From the NCBI RefSeq assembly GCF_021952865.1, contig NZ_CP040792.1, positions 1,426,001 to 1,490,000 of the forward strand: a stretch of DNA of 64,000 nt, in the 5' to 3' direction. The stretch is from Clavibacter californiensis. Lineage in GTDB: Bacteria > Actinomycetota > Actinomycetes > Actinomycetales > Microbacteriaceae. How positions within the stretch are numbered: the stretch's first letter is position 1; every line of letters starts with the position of its first letter. Positions 53,501-64,000 of this stretch are shown one piece after another. A program made the position numbers and the translations under genes. The notes below the pieces were generated by a model that saw only the letters and a program-made list of their open reading frames with translations, ran no database searches and was not told the DNA's origin.

Positions 53501-55963
53501 ATGAGCGACCCCGCATCCGGATCCGCGCCCGCCGGGGATCCCGTCGCCGCCACGGCCGAGGACGGCGTCGTGCTGACGCGCGTCGACCTCGACGTGCAGG
53601 GCATGACGTGCGCGTCGTGCGCGATGCGCATCGAGCGCAAGCTCGGCCGGATGCCCGGGGTCGAGGCCGCCGTCAACTACGCCACTCACCGCGCGCGCGT
53701 GCAGCTGCCCGCGGGGACGAGCGTCGAGGACGCCATCCGCACCATCGAGCGCACGGGGTACCGGGCGTCCGAGCGAGACGGGTGGGGGAGCGCGGCGGCG
53801 GACGGCGTGTCCGGATCCGCTGCCGTGCCATCCGCATCCGCCTCCGCGGAGCGCGCGCCCGTCGCGGCTCCTCGCATCCGTCCGGACGCGCCCGCCGCCG
53901 CTGCGGATCCCGCATCCGCACCCGCGCCCGCTCCGACGGACGCGCCCGCCCCGACGGACCCACCCGCCCACGCCGCCGTCGCCACCCGCCGCCCCGACGC
54001 CGACGAGCTCGCGCTCCGGCAGCGACTCGTGGTCTCCGCGGCGCTCACCGTCCCCGTGTTCCTCATGGCGATGATCCCCGCGCTGCAGTTCCGGGACTGG
54101 CAGTGGCTGTCGCTCGCGCTCGCCGCGCCGGTCGCGGTCTGGGGCGCGTGGCCCTTCCACCGGTCCGCCGTCGTCAGCGCGCGCCACGGCGGAGTCGGCA
54201 TGGACACGCTCGTCAGCATCGGCGTCGCTGCCGCGTTCCTCTGGTCGCTCTACGCGCTCTTCCTCGGCGACGCGGGCGAGCCCGGCATGCGCATGACCAT
54301 GAGCCTCGTCTCGGAGCCGGGCGGCGGATCCGGCGACGTGTACCTCGAGGTCGCCGCGGCCGTCACGGTGTTCATCCTCGGCGGGCGCTACCTGGAGGCG
54401 CGGGCCGCCCGCGCGTCCGGCGCCGCCCTCGCCGCTCTGCTCGACCTCGCCGCGAAGGACGTCGCCGTCGTGCGCGACGGCGTCGAGCGGCGGATCCCCA
54501 TCCGCGAGCTGCGCGTGGGCGAGGAGTTCGTCGTGCGGCCGGGCGAGCGCATCGCGACCGACGGCGTGGTCGTCGACGGGTCCAGCGCGGTCGACCGCTC
54601 GCTCCTCACGGGCGAGTCGCTGCCCGTGGAGGTCGGGCCCGGCGACGACGTGACAGGCGCGACCCTCAACGCCGGCGGCCGCCTCGTCGTGCGCGCCACG
54701 CGCGTGGGGGAGGAGACCCGGCTCGCCCGCATGGCCGCGCTCGTGGAGGAGGCGCAGACCGGCAAGGCCCGGATCCAGCGCCTCGCCGACCGCGTATCCG
54801 CCGTCTTCGTGCCGGTCGTGCTCGTGCTCGCCGTAGGCACGCTCGTGGGCTGGCTGCTGCTCGGGTTCCCGCCCGAGGCCGCGTTCACCGCGGCTGTGGC
54901 GACCCTGATCATCGCGTGCCCGTGCGCCCTCGGCCTCGCGACGCCGACCGCGCTCCTCGTGGGCACGGGGCGCGGCGCCCAGCTCGGGATCCTCATCACC
55001 GGCCCCGAGGTCCTGGAGTCGACCCGGCGCATCGACACCGTGCTGCTCGACAAGACCGGCACCGTCACCACGGGCGTCATGTCGCTCGTGCGAGCCGTGC
55101 CCGCGGCGGACGTCGACGCCGACGAGCTCCTGCGCGTGGCCGCCGCCCTCGAGGCGCGGTCCGAGCACCCGGTCGCGCGGGCCGTCGTCGAGGCGGCGGG
55201 CTCGGGATCCCTGCCCGTCATCGAGGGCTTCGCCGCCACCGCGGGCCTCGGCGTCCACGGCGTGGTCGACGGCCGCGCGGTCGCCGTCGGGCGGCCTGCG
55301 TGGCTCGCCGAGCAGTGGGCCGCCGAGCCAGACGCGTCGCTCGCCGAGGCGCTGCGCGAGGCCGAGACGGAAGGATCCACCGTCGTCGCGGTCGCGTGGG
55401 ACGGTGCCGTCCGCGGGATCCTCGCCGTCGCCGACACCGTCAAGCCCACGAGCGCCGAGGCCGTCCGCCGCATGCGCGCGCTGGGCCTCGGTCCCGTGCT
55501 CCTGACCGGCGACACCGCGGGCGCCGCGCACCGCGTCGCCGCCGAGGTCGGCATCGACGAGGTGATCGCGGGCGTCCTCCCCGAGGGCAAGCTCGACGCG
55601 GTGCGCCGCCTGCAGGGCGAGGGGCGCGTCGTCGCGATGGTCGGCGACGGCGTGAACGACGCCGCCGCCCTCGCGCAGGCCGACCTCGGGATCGCGATGG
55701 GCACGGGCACCGACGCGGCCATCGAGGCGGGCGACATCACGATCGTCCGCGGCGACCTCGTGCTCGTGGCCGACGCCGTCCGGCTCGCGCGGCGCACGCT
55801 CGGCACGATCCGCGGCAACCTGTTCTGGGCCTTCGCGTACAACGCGGCCGCGATCCCGGTCGCGATGGCCGGCCTCCTCAACCCGCTGGTCGCGGGCCTG
55901 GCGATGGCGCTCTCGTCGGTGTTCGTCGTCACGAACAGCCTGCGCCTGCGCTCCTTCCGGTAG
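53501..55963 (+). CDS. copA: Copper-exporting P1B-type ATPase
   Basis: 820 aa. One N-terminal HMA domain with Cys37 and Cys40 (GMTCASC), a disordered Ala/Pro/Ser linker (~95-165), eight membrane helices, the CPC ion motif ([17 protein letters not shown]), actuator TGES, phosphorylation site DKTGTVT, the EHPVARA His-Pro of the nucleotide domain and [14 protein letters not shown]. The CPC motif with conserved Tyr-Asn ([12 protein letters not shown]) and Met/Ser in the last helices fits Cu(I) export. It hydrolyses ATP to expel copper. The long low-complexity linker is unusual. Confidence 0.95.
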   Translation: MSDPASGSAPAGDPVAATAEDGVVLTRVDLDVQGMTCASCAMRIERKLGRMPGVEAAVNYATHRARVQLPAGTSVEDAIRTIERTGYRASERDGWGSAAADGVSGSAAVPSASASAERAPVAAPRIRPDAPAAAADPASAPAPAPTDAPAPTDPPAHAAVATRRPDADELALRQRLVVSAALTVPVFLMAMIPALQFRDWQWLSLALAAPVAVWGAWPFHRSAVVSARHGGVGMDTLVSIGVAAAFLWSLYALFLGDAGEPGMRMTMSLVSEPGGGSGDVYLEVAAAVTVFILGGRYLEARAARASGAALAALLDLAAKDVAVVRDGVERRIPIRELRVGEEFVVRPGERIATDGVVVDGSSAVDRSLLTGESLPVEVGPGDDVTGATLNAGGRLVVRATRVGEETRLARMAALVEEAQTGKARIQRLADRVSAVFVPVVLVLAVGTLVGWLLLGFPPEAAFTAAVATLIIACPCALGLATPTALLVGTGRGAQLGILITGPEVLESTRRIDTVLLDKTGTVTTGVMSLVRAVPAADVDADELLRVAAALEARSEHPVARAVVEAAGSGSLPVIEGFAATAGLGVHGVVDGRAVAVGRPAWLAEQWAAEPDASLAEALREAETEGSTVVAVAWDGAVRGILAVADTVKPTSAEAVRRMRALGLGPVLLTGDTAGAAHRVAAEVGIDEVIAGVLPEGKLDAVRRLQGEGRVVAMVGDGVNDAAALAQADLGIAMGTGTDAAIEAGDITIVRGDLVLVADAVRLARRTLGTIRGNLFWAFAYNAAAIPVAMAGLLNPLVAGLAMALSSVFVVTNSLRLRSFR

Positions 55964-56025
55964 CGGGCTCGCGCCCGGTCGTCATCCACGGCCGGGCGTC
56001 ACGCGTCGGATGCGAGACTGGGGGC

Positions 56026-57510
<1,485 letters not shown>

Positions 57511-57525
57511 TCCGCGCCGTCGCGC

Positions 57526-57563
57526 CGACGCCGTCCGTCCCCTCCTCGGGGCGGGCGGCGTCG
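57526..57563. terminator. Hairpin terminator between ahcY and the RDD gene
   Basis: Perfect 8-bp outer arms (57526-57533 and 57556-57563) plus a mostly paired inner stem of C- and G-runs. Convergent genes stop at 57510 and 57626, so it may work in both directions. Confidence 0.6.
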
Positions 57564-57625
57564 TCGCGTGGAGCGGGCGCGGCAGGGCGCGCGGCGCGCG
57601 GGCGGCGCGGGGAGCGGCGCGCGGC

Positions 57626-58495
57626 TCAGGCGGGCGTGGATCCGCCGCGCGCCGGGAACCCGTGCGGCAACCCCGCGAGGATCGGCTCGAGCGACGCCAT
57701 GCGGTCCCGCTCGAGCATCAGGGCGCGGTGCTCGCGCTCGCGCCGGACCGCGCCGACGGCCGTGACGAAGGACTCGGGATCCGTCGCGGGCAGCGGCGAG
57801 ACGTGCACCGCGGCCTCGTTCGCGAGCTCCGCCGCGAGGCGCGCGCGGGACGCCGGCGTCATGGCCTCCCGCTGCGTGAGGAAGCGGGCGAGGCGACGGC
57901 CGAGCGCGTCCGGCAGGCGGCCGACGTCCGCCTCGGACGCCCATGCGACGAGGTGCGGCGGCACGGGCGGCAGGGGAGCGGGATACGCGGGCACGCGCTC
58001 GTGCTGCGAGCGGGTGCCGGCCACGAGGTCGCCGAGGCGCTGGGCGCACGGGCTGAGGAGGCCCACGAGCGCGGCGAGCCCGCCGAGCGTGAGGTAGATC
58101 TCGAGGATCCCGACGAGCGCCCGGGCGACCGCGTGGCGGAGGCCGATGCCGCCGCCGTCCGCCCGCACGATGCGCGCTCCGACGGCCCAGCGCCCGAGCG
58201 ACCGGCCGCGCGACGCGACCTCGACCACGACGGGCAGGACGACGATCGCGAGGACGACGGCGGCGATGGCGCACGCCGCGCTCGAGGCGGCGTCGAGGAG
58301 GCCCGCGCCGGCGAGCCGGCCGATGAGGAGCACGAGCAGGAGGCCCACGACCAGGGACGCGATGACGTCGATGGCGGCGCCCGCGGCCCGCAGCACGAAG
58401 CCCGCGGGACGGACGTCGAGGGCGACGGCCTCGCCGACCACGAGCGCGTCGGGACCGTCCGAGAGCATCGGGTCGTGTGCGTCGGCTGCCGCCAT
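57626..58495 (-). CDS. RDD family membrane protein
   Basis: 289 aa. The RDD motif appears as ALDVRPAGFVLRAAGAAIDV, followed by three to four membrane helices with SRGRSLGRWAVGARIVRADG between them, and a cytoplasmic C-terminal region of about 110 residues rich in Arg and Ala. I chose the ATG at 58495; the frame extends to a TTG at 58507 only. In actinobacteria an RDD gene is often paired head-to-head with the SpoIIM-family gene, as here (16-nt gap). Function unknown, perhaps membrane transport or stress. Confidence 0.82.
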   Translation of the reverse strand: MAAADAHDPMLSDGPDALVVGEAVALDVRPAGFVLRAAGAAIDVIASLVVGLLLVLLIGRLAGAGLLDAASSAACAIAAVVLAIVVLPVVVEVASRGRSLGRWAVGARIVRADGGGIGLRHAVARALVGILEIYLTLGGLAALVGLLSPCAQRLGDLVAGTRSQHERVPAYPAPLPPVPPHLVAWASEADVGRLPDALGRRLARFLTQREAMTPASRARLAAELANEAAVHVSPLPATDPESFVTAVGAVRREREHRALMLERDRMASLEPILAGLPHGFPARGGSTPA

Positions 58496-58498
58496 GCA

Positions 58499-58504
58499 TA
58501 TAGT
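58499..58504 (+). promoter_or_regulatory. Leaderless promoter -10 (TATAGT) of the SpoIIM-family gene
   Basis: TATAGT, 7 bases, then ATG 58512. The same A/T-rich segment (58498-58504) lies just upstream of the divergent RDD start and could also contribute a minus-strand -10 (CTATAT), making a compact bidirectional promoter in a 16-bp gap. Confidence 0.5.
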
Positions 58505-58511
58505 CAAGCAG

Positions 58512-59507
58512 ATGGACCTCGACGCCTACACCGCCGCCCACCGGGACGACTGGGACCGGCTCGCCCGCCTCGCGGGCCGGCGCCGGCTCGCCGGACCCGA
58601 CGCCGACGAGCTCGTCGACCGGTACCAGGCGGGCGCGGCCGAGCTGTCCGCGATCCAGGCGGCGGCCGGATCCACCGCGCAGGGCGATCGGCTCTCTGTG
58701 GCGCTCTCGCGGGCCCGCATGCGCTTCACCGGGCAGAGCACGAACGTCGCGTCGCGCATCCCCTCGTTCTTCGCCGTCGACCTGCCGGCGGCCCTGTACC
58801 GGATCCGCTGGCTGACGCTCGCCGTGGCGCTCGTCACGGTCGCCATCGTCGCGCTCTACGCCACGTGGATCCTCCGCGACCCCTCGATGATCGCGAGCCT
58901 CGGCAGCGACGCCGACCTCCGGAAGTACGTCGAGGACGACTTCGTCGACTACTACAGCGAGAACCCGGCGGCCTCGTTCACCGGCCAGGTCTGGACGAAC
59001 AACGCGTGGATCGCCGCGCAGTGCGTCGCCTTCGGGATCACGGGCCTGTGGGTGCCGTACGTGATCCTGCAGAACGCGCAGGGCCTCGGCACGACGACCG
59101 CCGTGATGTTCTCCTACGGCGAGGGCGGCACGTTCTTCTCGTACATCCTCCCGCACGGGCTGCTGGAGCTGACGGCGATCTTCGTGGCGGCCGCCGCCGG
59201 CCTCCGCATCTCGTGGGCCTGGATCGCGCCCGGCGCCCGCACGCGCGGCCAGGCGCTCGCCGAGGACGGGCGCGCGCTCATCACGGTGGCCATGGGGCTC
59301 GTGCTCGTGCTGCTGGTGAGCGGGATCATCGAGGGCTTCGTGACGCCGCAGCCGTGGCCCGTGCCGCTCAAGATCGCGATCGGGGCCGCCGCGCTGGGGG
59401 CGTTCCTCTTCTACATGGTGGTCGTCGGCGGCCGGGCGGTGCGCCAGGGCGCGACGGGCGACCTCGACGAGTTCGAGGCGGGCGGCCGGCGGATCGTCGC
59501 GGGCTGA
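58512..59507 (+). CDS. SpoIIM/DUF95 family membrane protein
   Basis: 331 aa. An N-terminal helical domain (DLDAYTAAHRDDWDRLARLA, ELVDRYQAGAAELSAIQ) is followed by five to six membrane helices with the family motif FTGQVWTNNAWIAAQCVAFGITG and HGLLELTAIFVAAAAGLRI. The non-sporulating context shows that this is the general membrane-protein branch rather than a sporulation function. Divergent from the RDD gene and probably leaderless. The neighbouring DUF58/MoxR genes that often accompany this pair are not next to it. Confidence 0.87.
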   Translation: MDLDAYTAAHRDDWDRLARLAGRRRLAGPDADELVDRYQAGAAELSAIQAAAGSTAQGDRLSVALSRARMRFTGQSTNVASRIPSFFAVDLPAALYRIRWLTLAVALVTVAIVALYATWILRDPSMIASLGSDADLRKYVEDDFVDYYSENPAASFTGQVWTNNAWIAAQCVAFGITGLWVPYVILQNAQGLGTTTAVMFSYGEGGTFFSYILPHGLLELTAIFVAAAAGLRISWAWIAPGARTRGQALAEDGRALITVAMGLVLVLLVSGIIEGFVTPQPWPVPLKIAIGAAALGAFLFYMVVVGGRAVRQGATGDLDEFEAGGRRIVAG

Positions 59508-59560
59508 GCCCGTCCGGATCCGTCGACCGCCCGCCTCGCGGTCGTGCGTCGGGCCGCGGG

Positions 59561-62104
59561 TCAGGCCGCGGGATCCACCTCGGCCTCCAGCGGCGTCGCC
59601 GTCACCGAGGTGCCGACGTGCAGACGGAAGGCGCCGGGCTCGCGCCGCCAGCCGCCGTCCCAGTGCGCGAAGGTCCGCGCGCCGACCGCGACCTCGACCT
59701 CGGCGGACGCGCCCGCGGCGAGCTCGACGGATGCGAAGCCCGCGAGCCAGCGCACCGCCCGGTCGACCGCGGATCCGCCGCGCGACAGGTAGGCCTGCAC
59801 GACCTGCTTGCCGGCGCGGTCGCCCGTGTTGGTCACGCGGACGGTCGCGGTGATCCCGCCCGCTCCGTCCTCGGCGACGCGCAGGTCGTCGACCTCGTGC
59901 GTCGTGTAGCCGAGGCCGTGCCCGAACGCGTAGGCCGGGGTCGCGCCCGAGCGGAGCCAGGCGCGGTAGCCGACGTGGATCCCCTCGTCGTAGACCACCT
60001 TCCCGTCGACCGGCGTGACGGAGCGGACGGGGATGTCCTCCTCGGTGGCGGGCCACGTGGTGGGGAGGCGGCCGCCCGGCTCGACGTCGCCGAACAGCAC
60101 GTCCGCGAGGGCGCCGCCGAACTCCTGGCCGCCGAACCACGCGAGGAGCACCGCCCGGACGTCATCGCGCCAAGGGAGGAGCACGGGGGATCCGGAGTTG
60201 ACGACCACGATCGTGCGCGGGTTGGCGGCGGCGACGCGGCGCACCAGCTCGTCCTGGCGGCCGGGGAGCGCGAGCGAGTCGCGGTCGAAGCCCTCGGACT
60301 CGACCTGCGCGTTGGTGCCGACGACGACGATCGCGACGTCCGCGCCGGTCGCGGCCTCCACGGCCTCGTCGAGGAGGCGCTCGGGCTCGGACTCGTCTGC
60401 CTCGAGGCCCACCGTGATCCCGAGGATGCCCGCGAGGCCGCCGGGCGCGCTGGTCAGCTCGAACTCGACCTTCAGATCCACCGGCTGACCGGCGGTCGCC
60501 TCCAGCGGCGCGGAGATCGAGGGCGGCGACATGAGGCTCGCGCCGAGGTCCATGCCCACGGGCGCGGCGCCGTCCTCGCGGAGGAGCTCCCCGTCTGCGT
60601 GGACGCGGCCGCGGCCGGTCGCGCTGAAGCCGAACAGCACCTCGCCCGTCGCCGCCGGCGTCCAGCGGGTCGTGATCTCGATGACGGCCGCCGTGCCGGT
60701 GGGCGCGTCGCCGCCGAAGTACATGAGCGTCGTCGCCCGGCGGTCCTCCGTGAACATCTCCTGGCCGTCGGCGTCGAGGAAGCGCACGAGGGCGCCGGGC
60801 TCGCCCGTGCGGGGGTTCCGGATCTCCGCGAGCGGCAGCTCCTGGATCCCCTTCTGCACGACCGCGCCGCGCGCGTAGCGTACGTCGACGCCGTCGCCGA
60901 GGGCGGCGCGGATCCCGTCGAGCGGCGTGACCACGTGCTCCGGGATGACGGTCGCGCTGCCGCCGCCCTGCGTGCGCGCCTCGACGGCGTTGTGGCCGAT
61001 GACCGCGACGGAGCGGAGCGCGGACGCGTCGAGCGGCAGCGCGGCGTCCTCGTTGCGCACGAGCACCGTTCCCGCCGCGGCGGCCGTGCGCGCGAACGCG
61101 ACGCCGTCCTCGACCTCGACGGGAGCGGGCACGACGGCGTCGAAGCCCTCGAGCGCGCCGACGCGGGCGGCGAGGCGCAGCAGGCGCACCACCTTGCGGT
61201 CGATGTCGGACTCGAGCACGCGGCCGTCGCGCACCGCGTCGAGGAGCGGGTCGCCCCACGCGCCGACGGGGCCCGGCATCTCGAGGTCCTGCGAGGCGCT
61301 CGCGGCGTCGACGCTGCGGACGCCCGTCCAGTCGCTGACGACCACGCCGTCGAAGCCCCACTCCGAGTTGAGCGGCGTCTCGAGCAGGTCGTTCTCGGTC
61401 GAGGTCGTGCCGTTGATCGAGTTGTACGAGCTCATCACGAGCCACGCGCGTGACTCGACGACGGCCTTCTCGAACGCGGCGAGGTACAGCTCGCGCAGCG
61501 CCCGCTCGGACACCACGCTGTCGGCGGTGAAGCGGTCGGTCTCGTACTCGTTGGCGACGTAGTGCTTGGGGGTCGCGCCGACGCCGTTCTCCTGCACGCC
61601 CCGCACGTAGGCGGCGGCCAGGTCGGCGGTGAGCAGCGGATCCTCGCTGAAGGCCTCGAAGTGCCGCCCGCCGTAGGGGGAGCGGTGCAGGTTGATGGTC
61701 GGGCCGAGCACGACGTCGACGCCCTTGCGGCGCGCCTCGACGGCGCATGCGCGGCCGTAGCGGGCGGCGATCCCGGTGTCCCAGCTGGACGACAGCGCGG
61801 ACGCGGACGGCAGGTTGAGCGAGGGGGAGCGCTCGTCCCAGACCTCGCCGCGCACTCCGCTGGGACCGTCGGAGACGAGCATGCGGCGGAGGCCGATGCC
61901 CTCCATGGGCCACGTGGTCCAGAAGTCGCGGCCCGTGATCAGCTGCACCTTCTGCTCGAGGGTGAGGCGCGCGGCGAGCTCCTCGAGACGGGCGGTTGCG
62001 GGGTCGAGCGGGGTGGTGTCGTGTGGGGTCTTCTCGTGCGGGTCCATGGGTGCTCCTCGGGTGACGTCGGCGTCTGGTCGATCCTGCTCGTGCTGCGCGG
62101 TCAT
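59561..62104 (-). CDS. Glycoside hydrolase family 3 beta-glycosidase with PA14-like insert
   Basis: 847 aa. The GH3 N-terminal barrel has LVSDGPSGVRGEVWDE, KHYVANEYETDR and the nucleophile Asp258 in GVVVSDWTG. A PA14-like domain is inserted (~440-560) in the second domain, followed by NSGSPVLLPW and a C-terminal fibronectin-III-like domain. There is no signal peptide, so it acts on imported oligosaccharides in the cytoplasm. The ATG at 62104 overlaps the MFS stop (ATGA) and has AAGG upstream; an in-frame ATG at 62047 with GAGGAG 5 nt upstream is an equally good alternative (828 aa). Substrate unknown, most likely beta-glucosides. Confidence 0.92.
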   Translation of the reverse strand: MTAQHEQDRPDADVTRGAPMDPHEKTPHDTTPLDPATARLEELAARLTLEQKVQLITGRDFWTTWPMEGIGLRRMLVSDGPSGVRGEVWDERSPSLNLPSASALSSSWDTGIAARYGRACAVEARRKGVDVVLGPTINLHRSPYGGRHFEAFSEDPLLTADLAAAYVRGVQENGVGATPKHYVANEYETDRFTADSVVSERALRELYLAAFEKAVVESRAWLVMSSYNSINGTTSTENDLLETPLNSEWGFDGVVVSDWTGVRSVDAASASQDLEMPGPVGAWGDPLLDAVRDGRVLESDIDRKVVRLLRLAARVGALEGFDAVVPAPVEVEDGVAFARTAAAAGTVLVRNEDAALPLDASALRSVAVIGHNAVEARTQGGGSATVIPEHVVTPLDGIRAALGDGVDVRYARGAVVQKGIQELPLAEIRNPRTGEPGALVRFLDADGQEMFTEDRRATTLMYFGGDAPTGTAAVIEITTRWTPAATGEVLFGFSATGRGRVHADGELLREDGAAPVGMDLGASLMSPPSISAPLEATAGQPVDLKVEFELTSAPGGLAGILGITVGLEADESEPERLLDEAVEAATGADVAIVVVGTNAQVESEGFDRDSLALPGRQDELVRRVAAANPRTIVVVNSGSPVLLPWRDDVRAVLLAWFGGQEFGGALADVLFGDVEPGGRLPTTWPATEEDIPVRSVTPVDGKVVYDEGIHVGYRAWLRSGATPAYAFGHGLGYTTHEVDDLRVAEDGAGGITATVRVTNTGDRAGKQVVQAYLSRGGSAVDRAVRWLAGFASVELAAGASAEVEVAVGARTFAHWDGGWRREPGAFRLHVGTSVTATPLEAEVDPAA

Positions 62105-63381
62105 CGGACGCCCTTCACGCGGAACGCGGCGACCGCGCCGAGGAGGCCGGCGGCGGCGCCCGCGAGGAAGAGGCCGGGGTAGCCGGCGATCCCCACCACG
62201 GCGCTCGCGGCGGTCGGCACGAGCGACTGCGGCAGCGCCTGCGCGATGTTGACGACACCGAGGTCCTTGCCGTTGTCGGCGTCGCTCGGCAGCACGTCGG
62301 TGATGAGCGCGAGGTCGACCGCGTAGAACGAGCCGATGCCCGCGCCGATGACGAGCTGCGCGACGTAGACGACGGCGAGGCTGGGCGCGAGGGCGAGGAT
62401 CACGAGGCCGATCACCGCGACGAGCGCGGCAGCGGCCACGAAGACCTTGCGGCGGCCGAGCCGGTCGCTCAGCCAGCCGGCCACGAACGTGGTGGACACG
62501 ACGCCGATCACGTTGAAGAGCGTCGCGACGAAGACGGCGTTGGCGACGTCGGCCTGCGCGACCCCGAGGTCGTCGATGAGGTAGAAGGCGAGGTAGTTCG
62601 TGGCCGTCACGGCGCTGGCCGTGAGCAGGAAGCGCATGAGCCAGGCCCAGCCGAAGTCGGGGTTGCGGCGCGGGTCGAACACGAACGAGCCGAGGAGCTC
62701 CCGCACGCTGAGGCGGGAGGTCGGGCGCTCGGTGAGCACGCGGTCGCGGAAGACCAGCGCGAAGACGACGACCACGGCCACGCCGACCGCGCCGGGCACG
62801 AGCACCTGCTGCGTCGTGGTCGTGAACAGCTGCACGATGAAGGTGCCGACCACGAGCGATCCGTTCTGCGCGACGCCGATGGCCGCCGCGACCCGGCCGC
62901 GGTTGCGCGGGCGGGCGGAGTCGGCCATGACGGCGATGAGCGCGGCGATGGCGGCGTTGAAGCAGCCCTGCACGAGCATCCAGGCGCCCACGAGCGCGAG
63001 CATGGTGGTCGCCTGCGTGAGGAGGATGAGCGCGCCGTACCCGAGGACGACGCCGCCGATGATCCACGGGCGGCGCATGCCGAAGCTGCCGGGCGTGCGG
63101 TCGGAGAGGCGGCCGGCGAGCGGGTTCACGACGAGGGCGACGAGCGCGCCGAGGCCGAGCACGAGGCTGAGGGTGCCGGCCGTGTCGTCCGGCGCGACCT
63201 CGGCGACCTTGAGGGCGAGCGACACGATGATGGGCGGCAGCAGGGCCACGAAGAGGCCGAGGAGCGCGATGGGCATCCCGATCTCGGCGCGGCGGGATCC
63301 GGGTGGGCGTGCACCGTCCGGCCGTCCGCTGGGGGCGCTCGACGCGCCCTCGGTGTGCTGGTCTCGGACTGCGTCGGCCAC
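62101..63381 (-). CDS. MFS transporter, probably for sugars
   Basis: 426 aa. Twelve membrane helices; the cytoplasmic loop 2-3 motif is NPLAGRLSDRTPGSFGMRRP and loop 8-9 GWLSDRLGRRKVF. The GMRRPWIIGG sequence resembles the GPH/sucrose-transporter side of the superfamily. GTG start at 63379-63381 with GGAGG 4 nt upstream. Coupled by ATGA to the GH3 gene, so it likely imports the glycoside that the hydrolase cleaves. The divergent TetR regulator probably controls the pair. Confidence 0.88.
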   Translation of the reverse strand: MADAVRDQHTEGASSAPSGRPDGARPPGSRRAEIGMPIALLGLFVALLPPIIVSLALKVAEVAPDDTAGTLSLVLGLGALVALVVNPLAGRLSDRTPGSFGMRRPWIIGGVVLGYGALILLTQATTMLALVGAWMLVQGCFNAAIAALIAVMADSARPRNRGRVAAAIGVAQNGSLVVGTFIVQLFTTTTQQVLVPGAVGVAVVVVFALVFRDRVLTERPTSRLSVRELLGSFVFDPRRNPDFGWAWLMRFLLTASAVTATNYLAFYLIDDLGVAQADVANAVFVATLFNVIGVVSTTFVAGWLSDRLGRRKVFVAAAALVAVIGLVILALAPSLAVVYVAQLVIGAGIGSFYAVDLALITDVLPSDADNGKDLGVVNIAQALPQSLVPTAASAVVGIAGYPGLFLAGAAAGLLGAVAAFRVKGVR

Positions 63382-63441
63382 GGTGCCTCCAGGTTCCTGC
63401 CCGCCCTCGTCGGCGGGATCGGCATGACGGTAGCACGGAAA

Positions 63442-63458
63442 ACCGACCTGCGGTAGGT
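63442..63458. promoter_or_regulatory. Candidate TetR operator in the MFS / TetR divergent gap
   Basis: ACCGACC-TGC-GGTAGGT: 7-bp arms with one mismatch around 3 bases, in the 111-bp gap between the divergent genes. Placement fits repression of both the transporter operon and the regulator gene. Confidence 0.5.
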
Positions 63459-63480
63459 ATTTAGGGCCCTCGCGGATCGC

Positions 63481-63486
63481 TAGGGT
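63481..63486 (+). promoter_or_regulatory. Leaderless promoter -10 (TAGGGT) of the TetR gene
   Basis: TAGGGT, exactly 6 bases, then ATG 63493. The predicted +1 is the start codon. The candidate operator ends 22 bp upstream, over the -35 region. Confidence 0.5.
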
Positions 63487-63492
63487 CGTGCC

Positions 63493-64000
63493 ATGGCAGT
63501 CGACGAGGGCCCGCGCCGGTACGCCAAGGGAGCGGCCCGGCGCCGCGAGATCCTCGAGGCCGCCCTGGCCCTGATCGCCGAGCGTGGCTACTCCGCGTCG
63601 TCGCTGCAGGAGATCGCCGACGCCGTGGGCATCAGCAAGGCGGGCGTCCTGCACTACTTCGAGTCGCGCGAGGCGCTCATCGCGGCCGTGCTCGAGGAGC
63701 GCGACGCCCACGCGGTCGCCGACTTCCGGGAGGCGATGCCGGATCGGGATCCCTCGGACATGGTCGGCATGCTGCTGCGCGCGAGCTCGCACAACGCCGA
63801 CACGCCCGGCCTCGTCGCGCTCTACTCGCGCCTCGTCGTCGATGCCGCCGGTGCCGAGCACCCGGCCCACTCCTACATCGCCGATCGCTACGCGCGCGTC
63901 GTCGGCACGGTCGCCGCGCAGGTGCGCGCCCTCGGCGTCGAGCTGCCGGCGGGTCTCGACCCCGACTCCTTCGCGCATGTCGCCGTCGCGGTGAGCGACG
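63493..64000 (+). CDS. TetR/AcrR family transcriptional regulator, N-terminal part
   Basis: Runs off the right edge; 169 residues visible. The helix-turn-helix is ARRREILEAALALIAERGYS followed by SSLQEIADAVGISKAGVLHYF, the classic TetR DNA-binding domain, then the ligand-binding helical domain (EERDAHAVADFREAMPDRD and later). It is divergent from the MFS/GH3 operon and probably senses the transported sugar or a breakdown product. The candidate operator at 63442 is consistent with autoregulation. Confidence 0.9.
   Translation, partial: MAVDEGPRRYAKGAARRREILEAALALIAERGYSASSLQEIADAVGISKAGVLHYFESREALIAAVLEERDAHAVADFREAMPDRDPSDMVGMLLRASSHNADTPGLVALYSRLVVDAAGAEHPAHSYIADRYARVVGTVAAQVRALGVELPAGLDPDSFAHVAVAVSD

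Noticed and set aside
55964-56025. Possible SAH riboswitch before ahcY
   Set aside because: The gap is 62 nt and must also hold the promoter; only a 7-bp stem (55972-55978 with 55992-55998) is seen, better explained as a weak terminator of copA.

Overview
The window is about 72% GC and densely packed with short intergenic gaps, many ATGA/GTGA overlaps and frequent GTG starts. The gene content points to a high-GC actinobacterium of the Microbacteriaceae, most likely Clavibacter or a close relative: a three-part acyl-CoA carboxylase (biotinylated alpha, beta and the small epsilon subunit), a WhiB2-type regulator, DUF3499, an LCP ligase and leaderless -10 promoters. This assignment is inference; no rRNA or other marker gene lies in the window. 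I found no tRNA, rRNA, CRISPR array, insertion sequence, integrase or phage gene.

Layout. 1-5142 holds the end of an NAD(P)H-quinone dehydrogenase, the carboxylase alpha subunit, a hypothetical protein, Maf and a TRAM-domain RNA methyltransferase preceded by a 45-bp tandem repeat. 5241-8300 is a response regulator / histidine kinase / kinase-like membrane protein operon, followed by three hairpins in a row. 8587-12118 holds carboxylase epsilon and beta, divergent BirA and a PH-domain membrane protein. 12138-15845 holds GtrA, PurK, PurE and an LCP cell-wall polymer ligase. 15861-41728 is a surface-polysaccharide locus: a GT4 transferase, a Wzm/Wzt-type ABC exporter, the complete dTDP-rhamnose set (rfbD, rfbB, rfbC, rfbA), several GT2 transferases, UDP-galactopyranose mutase with a GlfT2-like galactofuranosyltransferase, two large membrane proteins, a secreted repeat protein, two further GtrA proteins and two O-antigen ligase/polymerase-like proteins. 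41823-52817 holds an acyl-CoA dehydrogenase, ManA, GalE and the conserved actinobacterial block WhiB / giant GT2 membrane protein / DUF5719 / zincin-like protein / DUF3499 / phosphomannomutase. 52959-55963 is a copper module (csoR, copZ, copA) with two CsoR-like boxes. 56026-59507 holds AhcY, an RDD protein and a SpoIIM-family protein. 59561-64000 is a GH3 glycosidase / MFS transporter operon divergent from a TetR regulator.

How the genes work together. BirA would biotinylate the alpha subunit, which works with the beta and epsilon subunits in acyl-CoA carboxylation. PurK and PurE are consecutive purine steps. ManA, phosphomannomutase, GalE, Glf and RfbABCD supply mannose, galactose, galactofuranose and rhamnose donors. 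The GlfT1/GlfT2-like transferases, the ABC exporter and the LCP protein then form a plausible lipid-linked route that builds, exports and attaches a rhamnose/galactofuranose wall polymer, with parallels to mycobacterial galactan assembly. The backbone order resembles, from memory, the M. tuberculosis Rv3303c-Rv3248c region, with the polysaccharide locus inserted into it.
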